Below, one piece after another: positions 45,057 to 53,968 of a DNA stretch of 64,000 nt (within the stretch, counting starts at the first letter, position 1; every line of letters begins with the position of its first letter). The notes under the pieces are model-generated. The model worked only from the letters and a program-made list of their open reading frames with translations, was not told the DNA's origin and searched no databases. The position numbers and the translations under genes were made by a program. This DNA is from an uncultured Clostridia bacterium (GTDB taxonomy: Bacteria; Bacillota; Clostridia; TANB77; CAG-508), in contig CAKOVI010000008.1 of assembly GCA_934121905.1 (NCBI GenBank), forward strand, positions 14,909 through 78,908. The letters run 5' to 3'.

Positions 45057-45958
45057 TACTCTTCTTCACCTACTATTCTAATTTCCTCTTTTATTTTTAT
45101 TCCATATTTTTCATACACTTTTTCTTTTACGTATCTTATTAAATCAATCACATCTTTTGCTTTTGCATTGTTGTAATTTATTATAAATCCTGCATGTTTC
45201 TCAGATACTTTTGCCCCTCCAATTTTGAAACCTTTTAGTCCACATTCATCAATCAATTTCGCAGTAATTACTCCTTCTTGTCTTTTAAATGTGCTTCCTG
45301 CTGATGGATATTCTATAGGTTGTTTTTCTTTTCTACTTGATAGATATTCGTCCATTTTTTTCTTTATTTCTTCTTTTTTTCCATATTCTAGTTTTAATTT
45401 TGTTTCTAAAATAATATAGTCTTTTTTGTTAAATATACTTGACCTATATTCAAATTCTTGTTCTTTATTTGGTAATTCAAATATTTTTCCATCATAATCC
45501 ATACAAATTGTTGATATGTTTATGTCTTTTATTTCTTTTCCATATGCTCCTGCATTCATAAATATGGCTCCACCTATTGTTCCTGGAATGCCTGATAATT
45601 CTTCGAATCCTGATATTCCTTCATCCATAAGTTTTATTCCAAGTGCCATTGTTTTGTAGCCACTTCCAACTGTTATTTCTGCATATTTTTCTTTTTTTTC
45701 TATTTCTAATTTTTGGATGTCTATTTTTATTACTAGTCCTCTTATTCCTTTATCTAGCACTAGTAAATTGCTTCCATTTCCTATTATTGTTATTTTTAAG
45801 TTTTTACCTTTGGCATATTTTATTGCTTCTTTTAATTCTTCTTCGTTTGTTACTTTTACAAATTGTTCTGCTGTCCCGCCAATTTTGAATGATGTATGCT
45901 TTTTCATAGGCTCATCAAATATTATTTTTTCCTCTATGTTTGCTTTTGTTTTTAACAT
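45056..45958 (-). CDS. murB: UDP-N-acetylenolpyruvoylglucosamine reductase MurB
   Basis: 300 aa, type II MurB. The FAD-binding region contains ITIIGNGSNLLVLDKGIRG, and GFEELSGIPGTIGGAIFMNA GAYG (split) is the family signature. The active-site Ser lies in YPSAGSTFKRQ and the C-terminal Glu in KIKEEIRIVGEEE. It reduces UDP-GlcNAc-enolpyruvate to UDP-MurNAc with NADPH in peptidoglycan synthesis. Its stop codon overlaps the start of the YvcK paralogue. Confidence 0.95.
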   Translation of the reverse strand: MLKTKANIEEKIIFDEPMKKHTSFKIGGTAEQFVKVTNEEELKEAIKYAKGKNLKITIIGNGSNLLVLDKGIRGLVIKIDIQKLEIEKKEKYAEITVGSGYKTMALGIKLMDEGISGFEELSGIPGTIGGAIFMNAGAYGKEIKDINISTICMDYDGKIFELPNKEQEFEYRSSIFNKKDYIILETKLKLEYGKKEEIKKKMDEYLSSRKEKQPIEYPSAGSTFKRQEGVITAKLIDECGLKGFKIGGAKVSEKHAGFIINYNNAKAKDVIDLIRYVKEKVYEKYGIKIKEEIRIVGEEE

Positions 45959-46189
45959 TTGCTTTGCCTCCTTTTTTTCCTATAATATATTAACATTTTT
46001 TTAGGATATTTACAAGAGTATCACTATTTTTTCGTTATTATATCATAGATATAATAATTTTTCATTACTTTATGCGTAATTTTTATTATATACTTGAAGA
46101 AACATAAGAAAAGCCCTCAGAATTTCGTACAATTGATTTTCCCCAAAAAAAAAATATACCACTATATTTGCTATAATTTTCCAATTTCA

Positions 46190-46218
46190 TTGCATTTTCC
46201 CCCATAATATGCTATAAT
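46190..46218 (+). promoter_or_regulatory. Promoter of the nfeD-SPFH operon
   Basis: TTGCAT (46190-46195), 17-nt spacer and TATAAT (46213-46218). The roughly 300 bp between murB and nfeD otherwise contain only AT-rich spacer. Confidence 0.75.
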
Positions 46219-46263
46219 GAAGATGTTGCAAAAAAAATATCATTCTTTTAAGGAGGAATAATT

Positions 46264-46704
46264 ATGTGGCAATTTTGGTTAGTTCTTTCAGGAATATGCT
46301 TAATAATAGAATCATTTACATTAGGATTTTTCGTATTTTGGTTCTCAATTGGAGCATTATTTGCATTAATAGTTAGTTTATTTACAACAAATATTGTTAT
46401 TCAATCTGTTGTATTTATTGTATCTTCAACAATATTACTTTTACTTACCAAACCACTAATAAAAAAAATTGTAAAAACTCCTAAAACAAAATCCACAAAT
46501 GTGTATAGCATAATAGGAAAAGAAGGTATTGTACTAGAAAGCATTGATAACTTAAATTCTACTGGTAAAGTTAAAGTAAATGGAGAACTTTGGTCAGCAA
46601 TTTCAGATAACAATATAGAAAAAGGTGAAACAATAAAAGTTCTAAGTATAAATGGAGTAAAATTAAAAGTAGAAAAAGTAAACGAAGTATCAAATGCTAA
46701 ATAA
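46264..46704 (+). CDS. NfeD-like membrane protein
   Basis: 146 aa. Two to three N-terminal helices (LVLSGICLIIESFTLGFFVF, then IGALFALIVSLF) followed by a C-terminal OB-fold with GKEGIVLESIDNLNSTGKVK and VNGELWSA, typical of the short NfeD1b type. NfeD proteins act with SPFH scaffolds in membrane microdomains. The partner follows 51 nt downstream. AAGGAGGAA precedes the ATG. Confidence 0.9.
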   Translation: MWQFWLVLSGICLIIESFTLGFFVFWFSIGALFALIVSLFTTNIVIQSVVFIVSSTILLLLTKPLIKKIVKTPKTKSTNVYSIIGKEGIVLESIDNLNSTGKVKVNGELWSAISDNNIEKGETIKVLSINGVKLKVEKVNEVSNAK

Positions 46705-46755
46705 AATACGATATTATATTTTTAATATATAAATTTTTTTAAAGGAGGTATTATT

Positions 46756-47682
46756 ATGTTAGCTTTTTTATTAGTTTTAATAATAATAATCGCAGTAATA
46801 GCTTTCAAATCAATAAAAGTAGTAAATCAATCTGAAGTATATATCATAGAAAGACTTGGTAGATACTACAAAACAGCAGAAGCAGGACTTACATTCATAT
46901 TACCTTTTGTTGATAGAGTAAGCTCAGTAGTTCTATTAAAAGAACTTACAATGGACATCCCACCACAAGGGGTTATCACTAAAGATAATGTTACAATTAA
47001 TATAGATACAGTTGTGTTCTATCAAATTACAGACCCTGAAAAATCTGTTTATGAGATAGCAAACCTAAAAAAAGGTATTGAATACCTAGCAATCACAACA
47101 ATTCGTGATATTGTTGGTAAAATGGACTTAGACGAAACATTTGGTTCACGTGATAATATCAACTTCCAACTTCGTTCAATACTAGACGAAGCTACAGACA
47201 AATGGGGTTGTAAAATCAATAGGGTTGAAATTAAAGATATTAACCCACCTGCAGATATTAGAGATGCAATGGAAAAACAAATGAATGCAGAACGTAATAA
47301 GAGAGCTTTAATCCTTGAAGCAGAAGCTCAAAAACAATCTGATATTACTGTTGCAGAAGGTAAAAAAGCTGCTGCTATCTTAGAGGCTGAAGCTGAAAGC
47401 GAAGCTAAAATTAGAAGAGCTGCCGGTGAAGCTAAAGCTATAAAAGAAGTTGCTGAAGCCAAGGCTAAAGAAATTGCAATGGTTTATGCTGCTATTAAAG
47501 ATGCTAATCCAGATGACAAATTAGTTCAATTAAAATCATTAGAAGCATTAAAAGAAGTTGCAAATGGTGATGCAAATAAAATCTTTATTCCTTTTGAAGC
47601 TACATCTGCTTTGAGCAGTTTAGGTGCTATAACAGATGTTATGAAAGATGAAAAAGAGGATAAAAAATCTTCGAAAAAATAA
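46756..47682 (+). CDS. SPFH/band 7 (stomatin-like, QmcA-type) membrane protein
   Basis: 308 aa. One N-terminal helix, an SPFH domain (VYIIERLGRYYKTAEAGLTF and VDRVSSVVLLKELTMDIPPQ, then VITKDNVTINIDTVVFYQIT) and an Ala/Glu/Lys coiled coil (EAEAQKQSDITVAEGKKAAA). The C-terminus SLGAITDVMKDEKEDKKS is charged. It forms oligomeric membrane scaffolds, probably with the NfeD protein upstream. No CGG codon. Confidence 0.93.
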   Translation: MLAFLLVLIIIIAVIAFKSIKVVNQSEVYIIERLGRYYKTAEAGLTFILPFVDRVSSVVLLKELTMDIPPQGVITKDNVTINIDTVVFYQITDPEKSVYEIANLKKGIEYLAITTIRDIVGKMDLDETFGSRDNINFQLRSILDEATDKWGCKINRVEIKDINPPADIRDAMEKQMNAERNKRALILEAEAQKQSDITVAEGKKAAAILEAEAESEAKIRRAAGEAKAIKEVAEAKAKEIAMVYAAIKDANPDDKLVQLKSLEALKEVANGDANKIFIPFEATSALSSLGAITDVMKDEKEDKKSSKK

Positions 47683-47688
47683 AAGATT

Positions 47689-47716
47689 AAGGTGGAATTT
47701 AAAGTAATTCCACCTT
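47689..47716. terminator. Terminator between convergent SPFH and Cys-rich genes
   Basis: AAGGTGGAATT/AATTCCACCTT stem, 6-nt loop, T-rich on the plus side and A-rich on the other. It lies 12 nt beyond the shifted-frame stop at 47728. Confidence 0.85.
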
Positions 47717-47727
47717 GATTTTTTATT

Positions 47728-48313
47728 CTAATATCTTCTATAGCATCCTCTTATTAATCCCGTTCTACCACAATTAGATTGATTTGGTATAACATTTCCG
47801 CTTACTGCAACTCCGATTATTTAGTGTTGCCATAGCATTATTATTTCCACAGCCACAACTGTTTCCATCATTATCATCTGCTGTTCCTAAACAATCACTA
47901 TTTATTGTCAATAAATTTTGGCTATTTCCATTATTACATCTACAACTTATTCTTAGCAAATCATTATTTTCTGTTTCATTATTTAGATTACATCCGCAAC
48001 TTCCTTCACGTTCTATGTTTCTTCCGCTACTTCTGCCTTCATTATTATCACAGTTAAATAAACGTTCTTTTATAATTTTTGTTAATCTAACAAGCCACGC
48101 TGTTACAAATGCAATTATTGTATAAATTATTACCGCTATTAATCCTTCTGCTAAATTTGATAAAACACCAGCTGCATATAAAGCAAATAATATAATTAAA
48201 TATATAGCAAAAAAAGTTATAGTAACTAATATAGGACTTTTTAAAACTTTTTGAAATACTATTGCAAGAAGAACTGTAGCTAATGGCAAAGCAAAAAAAA
48301 TAAGCAAATTCAT
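47728..48313 (-). CDS. Membrane protein with a Cys/Asn-rich tail, +1 frameshift at CGG
   Basis: 194 aa when shifted. Four membrane helices in the first 100 residues (FFALPLATVLLAIVFQKVL and onwards, then LIAVIIYTIIAFVTAWLVRL) are followed by a low-complexity tail with spaced CGC and CRC motifs. After ATLNN, codon 167 is CGG (47813-47815). The zero frame ends with KRKCYTKSI. Skipping the C reads GVAVSGNVIPNQSNCGRTGL and IRGCYRRY, keeping the Cys/Gly/Asn style of the tail. Because the tail is not a known family, this example is weaker than the others. Function unknown. Confidence 0.6.
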
Positions 48314-48374
48314 AATATATATCTCCTTTTGTTTTTTTATATATATTATGATTTTTGCTTATAAAAAGTTACTT

Positions 48375-49115
48375 TTAATTATATTCTACTTTTACTAAAA
48401 ATAGTCCATAAGGCGGTAAAGTTTTTCCTGCATTTTCTCTTTTTCCTTCATTGATTATTTTAGTTATATCTTCTGGTTTTATTTTTCCTAGACCTACTTC
48501 AACCAAGGTTCCAGAAATAATTCTAACCATATTATATAAAAATCCATTACCTGTAAGTTCTATACAAATTCTGTCATCTTCTCTTTTATATACTTTTGTT
48601 TCATATATAGTTCTTACACTACTCTTACTGCTTGTTCCACTTGCTTTAAATGCTTTAAAATCATGTTCACCTTCAAAATACTTTGCAGCTATTTGCATTT
48701 TTTCTATATTTAATTTTTGTGGAATATGGCATTCTAAATTTCTATATAGTGCTGATGAGAATTCAGAATTATTTATAACATATCTGTATGTCTTTTTTTT
48801 ACAACTAAGCCTGCTATGAAATCTTTCATCAACTTCTTCTGCATCTATAATTCTAATTGTCTTTTTTAATTTTGTATTTAATGCTACTGGTATTTTTTCT
48901 ATTGGTATTTTGGAATTTGTTTTGAAGTTGGCTACCTGACCTATGGCATGCACCCCCGCATCTGTTCTTCCTGATGCATTTAAGTCAGTTACTTCTCCTG
49001 TTACAGATTCTATTGCTTTTTGTATTGTTCCTTGAATATTTAGTTTGTCTGGTTGTTTTTGCCAGCCATTGAAATCTTTTCCATCATATTCTATTGTTAG
49101 TTTTATATTTCTCAT
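48375..49115 (-). CDS. truA: tRNA pseudouridine(38-40) synthase TruA
   Basis: 246 aa from the ATG at 49115 (MRNIKLTIEYDGKDFNGWQ), with AAGGAAAG upstream. The longer frame reads into palindromic repeat DNA. Catalytic Asp52 in NASGRTDAGVHAIGQV, and FDFHSR-like DERFHSRLSCKKKTYRY, GEHDFKAFKASG and FLYNMVRIISGTLVEVG complete the family pattern. It modifies the anticodon arm of many tRNAs. Confidence 0.94.
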   Translation of the reverse strand: MRNIKLTIEYDGKDFNGWQKQPDKLNIQGTIQKAIESVTGEVTDLNASGRTDAGVHAIGQVANFKTNSKIPIEKIPVALNTKLKKTIRIIDAEEVDERFHSRLSCKKKTYRYVINNSEFSSALYRNLECHIPQKLNIEKMQIAAKYFEGEHDFKAFKASGTSSKSSVRTIYETKVYKREDDRICIELTGNGFLYNMVRIISGTLVEVGLGKIKPEDITKIINEGKRENAGKTLPPYGLFLVKVEYN

Positions 49116-49133
49116 TTCTTTCCTTTCTTGGCA

Positions 49134-49224
49134 GGGACAATTGGGACCGGGTCTTTTTTGTGCTAAGCAATTAAGATTCGATTTTAATTGTTTAGCACAA
49201 AAAAGACCCGGTCCCAATTGTCCC
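49134..49224. repeat. Palindromic intergenic repeat, copy 8 (33-bp perfect arms)
   Basis: GGGACAATTGGGACCGGGTC with continuing TTTTTTGTGCTAA faces its exact complement across a loop containing a further AATTAAGATTCGATTTTAATT palindrome. Both arms carry AATTG where other copies have AAAAG, showing paired change. Confidence 0.92.
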
Positions 49225-49235
49225 ATTTTTCTAGC

Positions 49236-50129
49236 TTATACTTTTTCTTTCACTTTTTTTATTTTTTCTTTTATCTTCCCAAATCCACTATTAGTTGTCT
49301 TTTCATTTTCTGGAAATCTTTTAGTTACAATATTACTTATTAAAATTTTCTTCAAAACATCTTCTCTTACATCAGCAATTAATGTCCCATCCTTAGCAAC
49401 AGAAATCTTTCCTGTCTCCTCAGAAACTACAACTGCAATTGCATCTGATTCCTTTGATATTCCTATTGCTGCCCTATGTCTAGTTCCTAATTCCTTCGCT
49501 ATATCTGTATCACCTGCAAGTGGTAACATACAAGCTGCTGCTGCAATTCTATTTTCACTTATTACAACAGCTCCATCGTGTAAAGGTGTATTTGGAACAA
49601 ATATATTTACAAGCAATTGTGGAGATACCTCTGCATTTATTTCTACCCCTGTTGAAACTATATCTTTTATCTTTATATCTCTTTCTATAACAATCAAAGC
49701 TCCTGTTTTGTTTTTAGCAAGCTCTGTTGCTGCTATTGCTATTTTATATATATCTTCCTTTGTTTTAGTTGCAATATCTTTGTCCATTCCAAATAATTTT
49801 GTAAATTTGTTAGTACCCAATTGTTCAAGAGCTCTTCTTATTTCAGGTTGAAATATTATTATTAAAAGAATTACTCCCCAATTCATAACAGCTGATAATA
49901 TATAATTTAATATATGTAAATTTAGTATTCCACTAAGCCATGTTGCTATTACTAAAAAAGCTATTCCTTTTACTAACTGCCATGCTCTTGAATCTTTTAC
50001 TATTTTTAATAAACTATATGCTAGAAATAATACTATTGCTATATCTACTAATAGTGTTATTAATTTAAATGGACTTTGTTGGTATATTTGAATATAAGTT
50101 AATATGTTTTCTCTTATATTATCTATCAT
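49236..50129 (-). CDS. cdaA: Diadenylate cyclase CdaA
   Basis: 297 aa. Three N-terminal membrane helices (LITLLVDIAIVLFLAYSLL and so on) anchor a DisA_N/DAC domain. DGAVVISENRIAAAACMLPL includes the DGA motif, and GTRHRAAIGISKESDAIAVV includes RHR. It makes c-di-AMP, which controls potassium and osmolyte homeostasis and wall integrity. The usual partners CdaR and GlmM are not adjacent; a 48 aa membrane protein precedes it. Confidence 0.94.
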   Translation of the reverse strand: MIDNIRENILTYIQIYQQSPFKLITLLVDIAIVLFLAYSLLKIVKDSRAWQLVKGIAFLVIATWLSGILNLHILNYILSAVMNWGVILLIIIFQPEIRRALEQLGTNKFTKLFGMDKDIATKTKEDIYKIAIAATELAKNKTGALIVIERDIKIKDIVSTGVEINAEVSPQLLVNIFVPNTPLHDGAVVISENRIAAAACMLPLAGDTDIAKELGTRHRAAIGISKESDAIAVVVSEETGKISVAKDGTLIADVREDVLKKILISNIVTKRFPENEKTTNSGFGKIKEKIKKVKEKV

Positions 50130-50152
50130 TAATTTATCTCCCTATTTTTATT

Positions 50153-50299
50153 TTATGCTATAGCTGAGTACATATAGTATATAAATGTTGCACATACTGA
50201 TAATATCATTAGTATTGCAAGAATACTTGCCATTATTTTTACTGCTAATTGACCTTTATTTATTTTGAATTTATTATTTTTTTCCTTATTTTTTGCCAT
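50153..50299 (-). CDS. Small (48 aa) single-helix membrane protein
   Basis: ATG at 50299, 9 nt after TAGGAGGT. A Lys/Asn-rich N-terminus (MAKNKEKNNKFKINKGQLAV) precedes one long hydrophobic helix (MASILAILMILSVCATFIYY) and a short end. It lies 23 nt upstream of cdaA and is probably co-transcribed, so it might modulate the cyclase. That link is only positional. Confidence 0.7.
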   Translation of the reverse strand: MAKNKEKNNKFKINKGQLAVKIMASILAILMILSVCATFIYYMYSAIA

Positions 50300-50385
50300 T
50301 TTTCATACCTCCTATAATTTTATTCTACATTAAATATTATAACACTTTTTTTATTTTTTGCAATAGCAATTTCTCTTTCTTTTGG

Positions 50386-50452
50386 TGCCGTCTGGTGCCA
50401 TCATACCATCTAGTGCCGTCCTTTTTTTTGTGTTCTAAAAAAGGACGGCACC
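50386..50452. repeat. Palindromic intergenic repeat, copy 9 (variant core)
   Basis: Same architecture with a different sequence: TAGTGCCGTCCTTTTTTTT and AAAAAAGGACGGCACCA form the hairpin, preceded by two partial GGTGCC units. It lies downstream of pdp. It may be a distant member or an independent terminator. Confidence 0.55.
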
Positions 50453-50472
50453 AAATGGAACAAAATGGAACA

Positions 50473-51735
50473 TTATCCAATTTTAAAAATTTCCTCTAAT
50501 ATTTTTATAGCTTCTAAACCTTTTGTTTCATTGTTACAATAAACTTCACATAAGCAATCTTCTTCTTGTACAAAATCATGTACTTTTTTATTCAATATAA
50601 TTCCTGCTGTCATATCAATTTTATCTTCTTTTTTTACTCTACCTGCCCCTAAAAAACACGCAACTTTTCCAATATCTTCTGCATTAATTTCTTGTACTAT
50701 ACCTTCCTTTGAACTTTTTACTTCAAATTTATAACTTGCTTTTGGAAATTTATCTGGATTTTCCAAATATGATATATCCCCACCTTGATTTTTTACCATT
50801 TCTTTAAACTTTTTATATGCAAAACCTTTTGCTATTGTTTTTAACATATTTTCTTTATTTTCTTCTATGTCATCTCCTAATCCTGCAAGTTTTATCATTT
50901 GACTTCCTATTTCTAATACTATTTCTTTTAAATCTTCAGGCACATCATTTCCCTTTAAAAATTCTATTGATTCTATTACTTCCAAAATATTTCCTATGGC
51001 ATAACCTATTGGTTCGTCCATTGGTGTAAATACACTTTTTACATCTAAATTAGCATATTCTCCTAATTTTTCCATTTTTTCTGCTAAAAGCTTGGCACTT
51101 TCCATGTCTTTCATAAATGCCCCTTTGCCGTAAGTAACTTCTAAAACTAGCTTATTGGCTCCTGAAGCTATTTTCTTACTCATAATACTTGATGCTATCA
51201 AAGGAATATTTTCAACACAGCTTATTGTATCTCTTAAAGCATAGATTTTTTTATCTGCTGGAGCTAAGTTCATGGTTTGTCCTATCATACTAATTCCAAT
51301 TTTATGAACATTTTCTTTAAATTCTTGGATACTAATGTTTGTTTCATACCCAGGAATTGATTCCATTTTATCTACTGTTCCACCAGTAAAACCTAGTCCT
51401 CTTCCAGACATTTTGGCAACTGGTACTCCCATTGCTGCAACAATTGGTAATAGTACAATTGATACTTTATCACCAACTCCTCCCGTACTATGTTTATCTA
51501 CAACCGCTTCTCCAAACTCTGATAAGTCCAAAACTTCTCCTGAATTTGCCATACTAAATGTTAAATCATATAATTCTAAATCTGTCATTCCATTTATAAA
51601 AATAGCCATGATTAGCGCTGCCGCCTGATAGTCTGCTATTTCTCCATTAGTATATCCATTTACAAAATATTCAATTTCTTCTTTTGTTAATTCTTTTTTA
51701 TCTCTTTTTTTAGCTATTATATCTAAAATATTCAT
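50473..51735 (-). CDS. pdp: Pyrimidine-nucleoside phosphorylase
   Basis: 420 aa from the ATG at 51735 (MNILDIIAKKRDKKELTKEE). An upstream frame translating the repeat is rejected. DKHSTGGVGDKVSIVLLPIV binds phosphate, and KMSGRGLGFTGGTVDKMESI is the family signature. It phosphorolyses thymidine, uridine or deoxyuridine. The low GC lineage and sequence favour Pdp over DeoA. It is bracketed by repeats. Confidence 0.93.
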   Translation of the reverse strand: MNILDIIAKKRDKKELTKEEIEYFVNGYTNGEIADYQAAALIMAIFINGMTDLELYDLTFSMANSGEVLDLSEFGEAVVDKHSTGGVGDKVSIVLLPIVAAMGVPVAKMSGRGLGFTGGTVDKMESIPGYETNISIQEFKENVHKIGISMIGQTMNLAPADKKIYALRDTISCVENIPLIASSIMSKKIASGANKLVLEVTYGKGAFMKDMESAKLLAEKMEKLGEYANLDVKSVFTPMDEPIGYAIGNILEVIESIEFLKGNDVPEDLKEIVLEIGSQMIKLAGLGDDIEENKENMLKTIAKGFAYKKFKEMVKNQGGDISYLENPDKFPKASYKFEVKSSKEGIVQEINAEDIGKVACFLGAGRVKKEDKIDMTAGIILNKKVHDFVQEEDCLCEVYCNNETKGLEAIKILEEIFKIG

Positions 51736-51760
51736 ATTTTTTCCTTTCTTTGCTCTCTTT

Positions 51761-51828
51761 GTTCCATTGGGACCGGGTCTTTTTGGTGCATTTGTAAATG
51801 TACCAAAAAGACCCGGTCCCAATGGAAC
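51761..51828. repeat. Palindromic intergenic repeat, copy 10
   Basis: GTTCCATTGGGACCGGGTCT with TTTTGGT faces its complement around CATTTGTAAATG. The outer arms differ from other copies but remain complementary. Between rnhB and pdp. Confidence 0.9.
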
Positions 51829-51858
51829 AATCGTCCCAAATGGTCCCTTATTATTTTC

Positions 51859-52488
51859 TTACTTCACAAAATGTTTTATAAAACTTCTTCTATGCAAAGG
51901 ACATGGTCCATATTCCTTTAAAGCTGCAATATGTTTAGCAGTTCCATAGCCTTTATGGCTACTAAATCCATATTCTGGATATACTGCATCCCACTCTCTC
52001 ATAATTCTATCCCTTGTAACTTTTGCTATTATAGATGCAGCTGAAATAGAATAACATTTTGCATCACCTTTTATAATTGATTGATATGGTATTCCAAGTG
52101 TATTTATTCCATTTAATGCATCTACTAGAATTAAATCTGGTTTTATTTTCATTTGCTCAATTGCGTTTGTTAATCCCTTTTTTGTTGCTTGTAAAATATT
52201 AATTTCATCTATTTCGTCTTGATAAATTATTCCTATTCCATAACTTATTGCTTCTTCGAGAATTAAATCATATAATTTTTCTCTTTTCTTTTCAGAAACC
52301 TTTTTAGAATCATTTACTCCTTCTATCATTGAGTCTTTTGGCATTATAACTGATGCAACAACAACGGGTCCAGCAAGTGGTCCTCTTCCAGCTTCATCTA
52401 TTCCTGCAATATATTCGATATTTCTTGAATAATATTCTTTTTCTATTTGTTTTAAATTTAATAATCTTTCTTCCTCTTTTTCTTTCAT
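51859..52488 (-). CDS. rnhB: Ribonuclease HII
   Basis: 209 aa. YIAGIDEAGRGPLAGPVVVA carries the Asp-Glu pair (31-32), DALNGINTLGIPYQ the third acid, and YPEYGFSSHKGYGTAKH the C-terminal motif. It removes RNA primers and misincorporated ribonucleotides from DNA. Normal length. Confidence 0.95.
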   Translation of the reverse strand: MKEKEEERLLNLKQIEKEYYSRNIEYIAGIDEAGRGPLAGPVVVASVIMPKDSMIEGVNDSKKVSEKKREKLYDLILEEAISYGIGIIYQDEIDEINILQATKKGLTNAIEQMKIKPDLILVDALNGINTLGIPYQSIIKGDAKCYSISAASIIAKVTRDRIMREWDAVYPEYGFSSHKGYGTAKHIAALKEYGPCPLHRRSFIKHFVK

Positions 52489-52524
52489 CTTTTCTTTCCT
52501 TTTTATTTGTTCTATTACTAAAAA

Positions 52525-53058
52525 TTATTTTTCTTCTACTTTTTCTTGCAATTTAGATAATGTGTAATATGTTACTTTTTCATATTCAATTCCTGGAGTA
52601 TATATTATATCAAGATTTTTATAGTCTCCTGCATCAAAAGCTACAACATAATCACCATCATTCATGTCTTGTGTTATATCTTCTAGCCCCATTTTTTTTA
52701 GTGTTTCTTTTGTTATATTGTAACATTCAATTCCATTTCCCTTGTTAACTTTTTCGTCGACCTTGCTTTCTAATTCTGTTTGATTACTTGATTTTGTCAT
52801 TGCATATTTTTCTTCATACAATTTTGCTCTTTTTTCGCTTTTATTTTCTGCATCCCATGTTTCTGCATTTATTTCTTCTCCATATATTTTTACCTTTGCT
52901 CTCATTGTAATCATATTTGTAACATAGTTTTCTACTTTTGTCGTTTTTATTAAATTTGAACCTTGTGTTATTGAAATTCCTGCAAGTATCATTATTACAA
53001 TTATTGATACAACAAGTGCTGTTAATGTAATTCCTTTGTTTTCTTTTAAATATAACAT
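52525..53058 (-). CDS. Type IV prepilin-like protein sharing its signal with the DGR target
   Basis: 177 aa. MLYLKENKG then ITLTALVVSIIVIMILAGIS is nearly the same class III-like signal as in the DGR target at 15207-17051. The rest is a charged, alpha/beta globular domain with no recognised family. There is no variable repeat and no TR match. The two proteins probably use the same prepilin peptidase and assembly route, which is not in this window. It lies between rnhB and the response regulator. Confidence 0.65.
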   Translation of the reverse strand: MLYLKENKGITLTALVVSIIVIMILAGISITQGSNLIKTTKVENYVTNMITMRAKVKIYGEEINAETWDAENKSEKRAKLYEEKYAMTKSSNQTELESKVDEKVNKGNGIECYNITKETLKKMGLEDITQDMNDGDYVVAFDAGDYKNLDIIYTPGIEYEKVTYYTLSKLQEKVEEK

Positions 53059-53084
53059 ATCTTTACTCCTTTAATTAATTTGAA

Positions 53085-53120
53085 TAAAGAGCTTAATATG
53101 TTTAACTATTAAGCTCTTTA
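53085..53120 (-). terminator. Terminator of the response regulator
   Basis: 14-bp perfect stem TAAAGAGCTTAATA/TATTAAGCTCTTTA, 8-nt loop. Confidence 0.85.
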
Positions 53121-53128
53121 TTTTTATT

Positions 53129-53902
53129 TTATGTAGCAATATAGTATCCTACTCCTCTTTTAGTAATTAAAATTTTAGGATTTGATGTATCTTTTTCTAT
53201 TTTTTCTCTTATACGCCTTACTGTTACATCAACAGTTCTTATGTCTCCATAATATTCATATCCCCATACTTTTTCTAATAATGTTTCTCTTGTAATTACT
53301 TGACCAGGGTCTGATGCTAAAAATTTTAATACTTCAAATTCTCTTAATGTTAAATCTACTACTCTATTATTTACCATGACTTCAAATCTGTCTAAATCTA
53401 ATGTAATTGCTCCAACATTTATTATATTTGTTCTTTTTAGTTCTACTGTTTCTTCTTCTTTTCCATTGATTTCTTCTTGTTTTTTGCTCATTTCTTTTTC
53501 TTCTTGTTGAATGTTTGCCATTACATCTGCTTTTCTTAAATTTGCTTTTACTCTTGCTAATAATTCTCTTATACTAAATGGCTTTGTTATATAATCATCT
53601 GCTCCTAATTCTAGTCCTACAATTTTGTCTAATTCTTCATCTTTTGCAGTTACCATAAGGATTGGTACATTCATCATATTTTTTATTCTTTTACATACAG
53701 TTAACCCATCAAGTTTTGGCAACATTATATCTAATAAAATTAAGTCTGGTTTTTTTTCTTGCGCTACTTCTATTGCTTCAACCCCATCTGTTGCTTCTAC
53801 AACATTATATCCTTCTTTTAATAGGTTACATGATAGTAAATTAAGAATCATTTTTTCGTCATCAACTATTAATATTGTTTTTTTATAATTTATTTCTTCC
53901 AC
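53129..53902 (-). CDS. OmpR/WalR-type response regulator
   Basis: 257 aa from a GTG at 53902 preceded by AAGGGGG. Receiver domain: acidic pair Asp14-Asp15, phospho-acceptor Asp58 in LILLDIMLPKLDG, Thr in MVTAKDE and Lys in YITKPF. A long charged linker (QQEEKEMSKKQEEINGKEEE) separates it from an OmpR-type winged helix (LTLREFEVLKFLASDPGQVI and YYGDIRTVDVTVRRIREKIE). No histidine kinase is in the window. Similarity to WalR is strongest, but the stimulus cannot be read from the sequence. Confidence 0.88.
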   Translation of the reverse strand: MEEINYKKTILIVDDEKMILNLLSCNLLKEGYNVVEATDGVEAIEVAQEKKPDLILLDIMLPKLDGLTVCKRIKNMMNVPILMVTAKDEELDKIVGLELGADDYITKPFSIRELLARVKANLRKADVMANIQQEEKEMSKKQEEINGKEEETVELKRTNIINVGAITLDLDRFEVMVNNRVVDLTLREFEVLKFLASDPGQVITRETLLEKVWGYEYYGDIRTVDVTVRRIREKIEKDTSNPKILITKRGVGYYIAT

Positions 53903-53968
53903 AAACGAGCCCCCTTGTTCCTGCTTTACGTTCTTTAATATATCACATTTAAACATATTATACAAGTT

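Noticed and set aside
49116..49226. N-terminal extensions (for example QKRPGPFC-like) on truA and likewise on pdp and three other genes
   Set aside because: They translate the palindromic repeats. In each case a better start with a ribosome site lies downstream.
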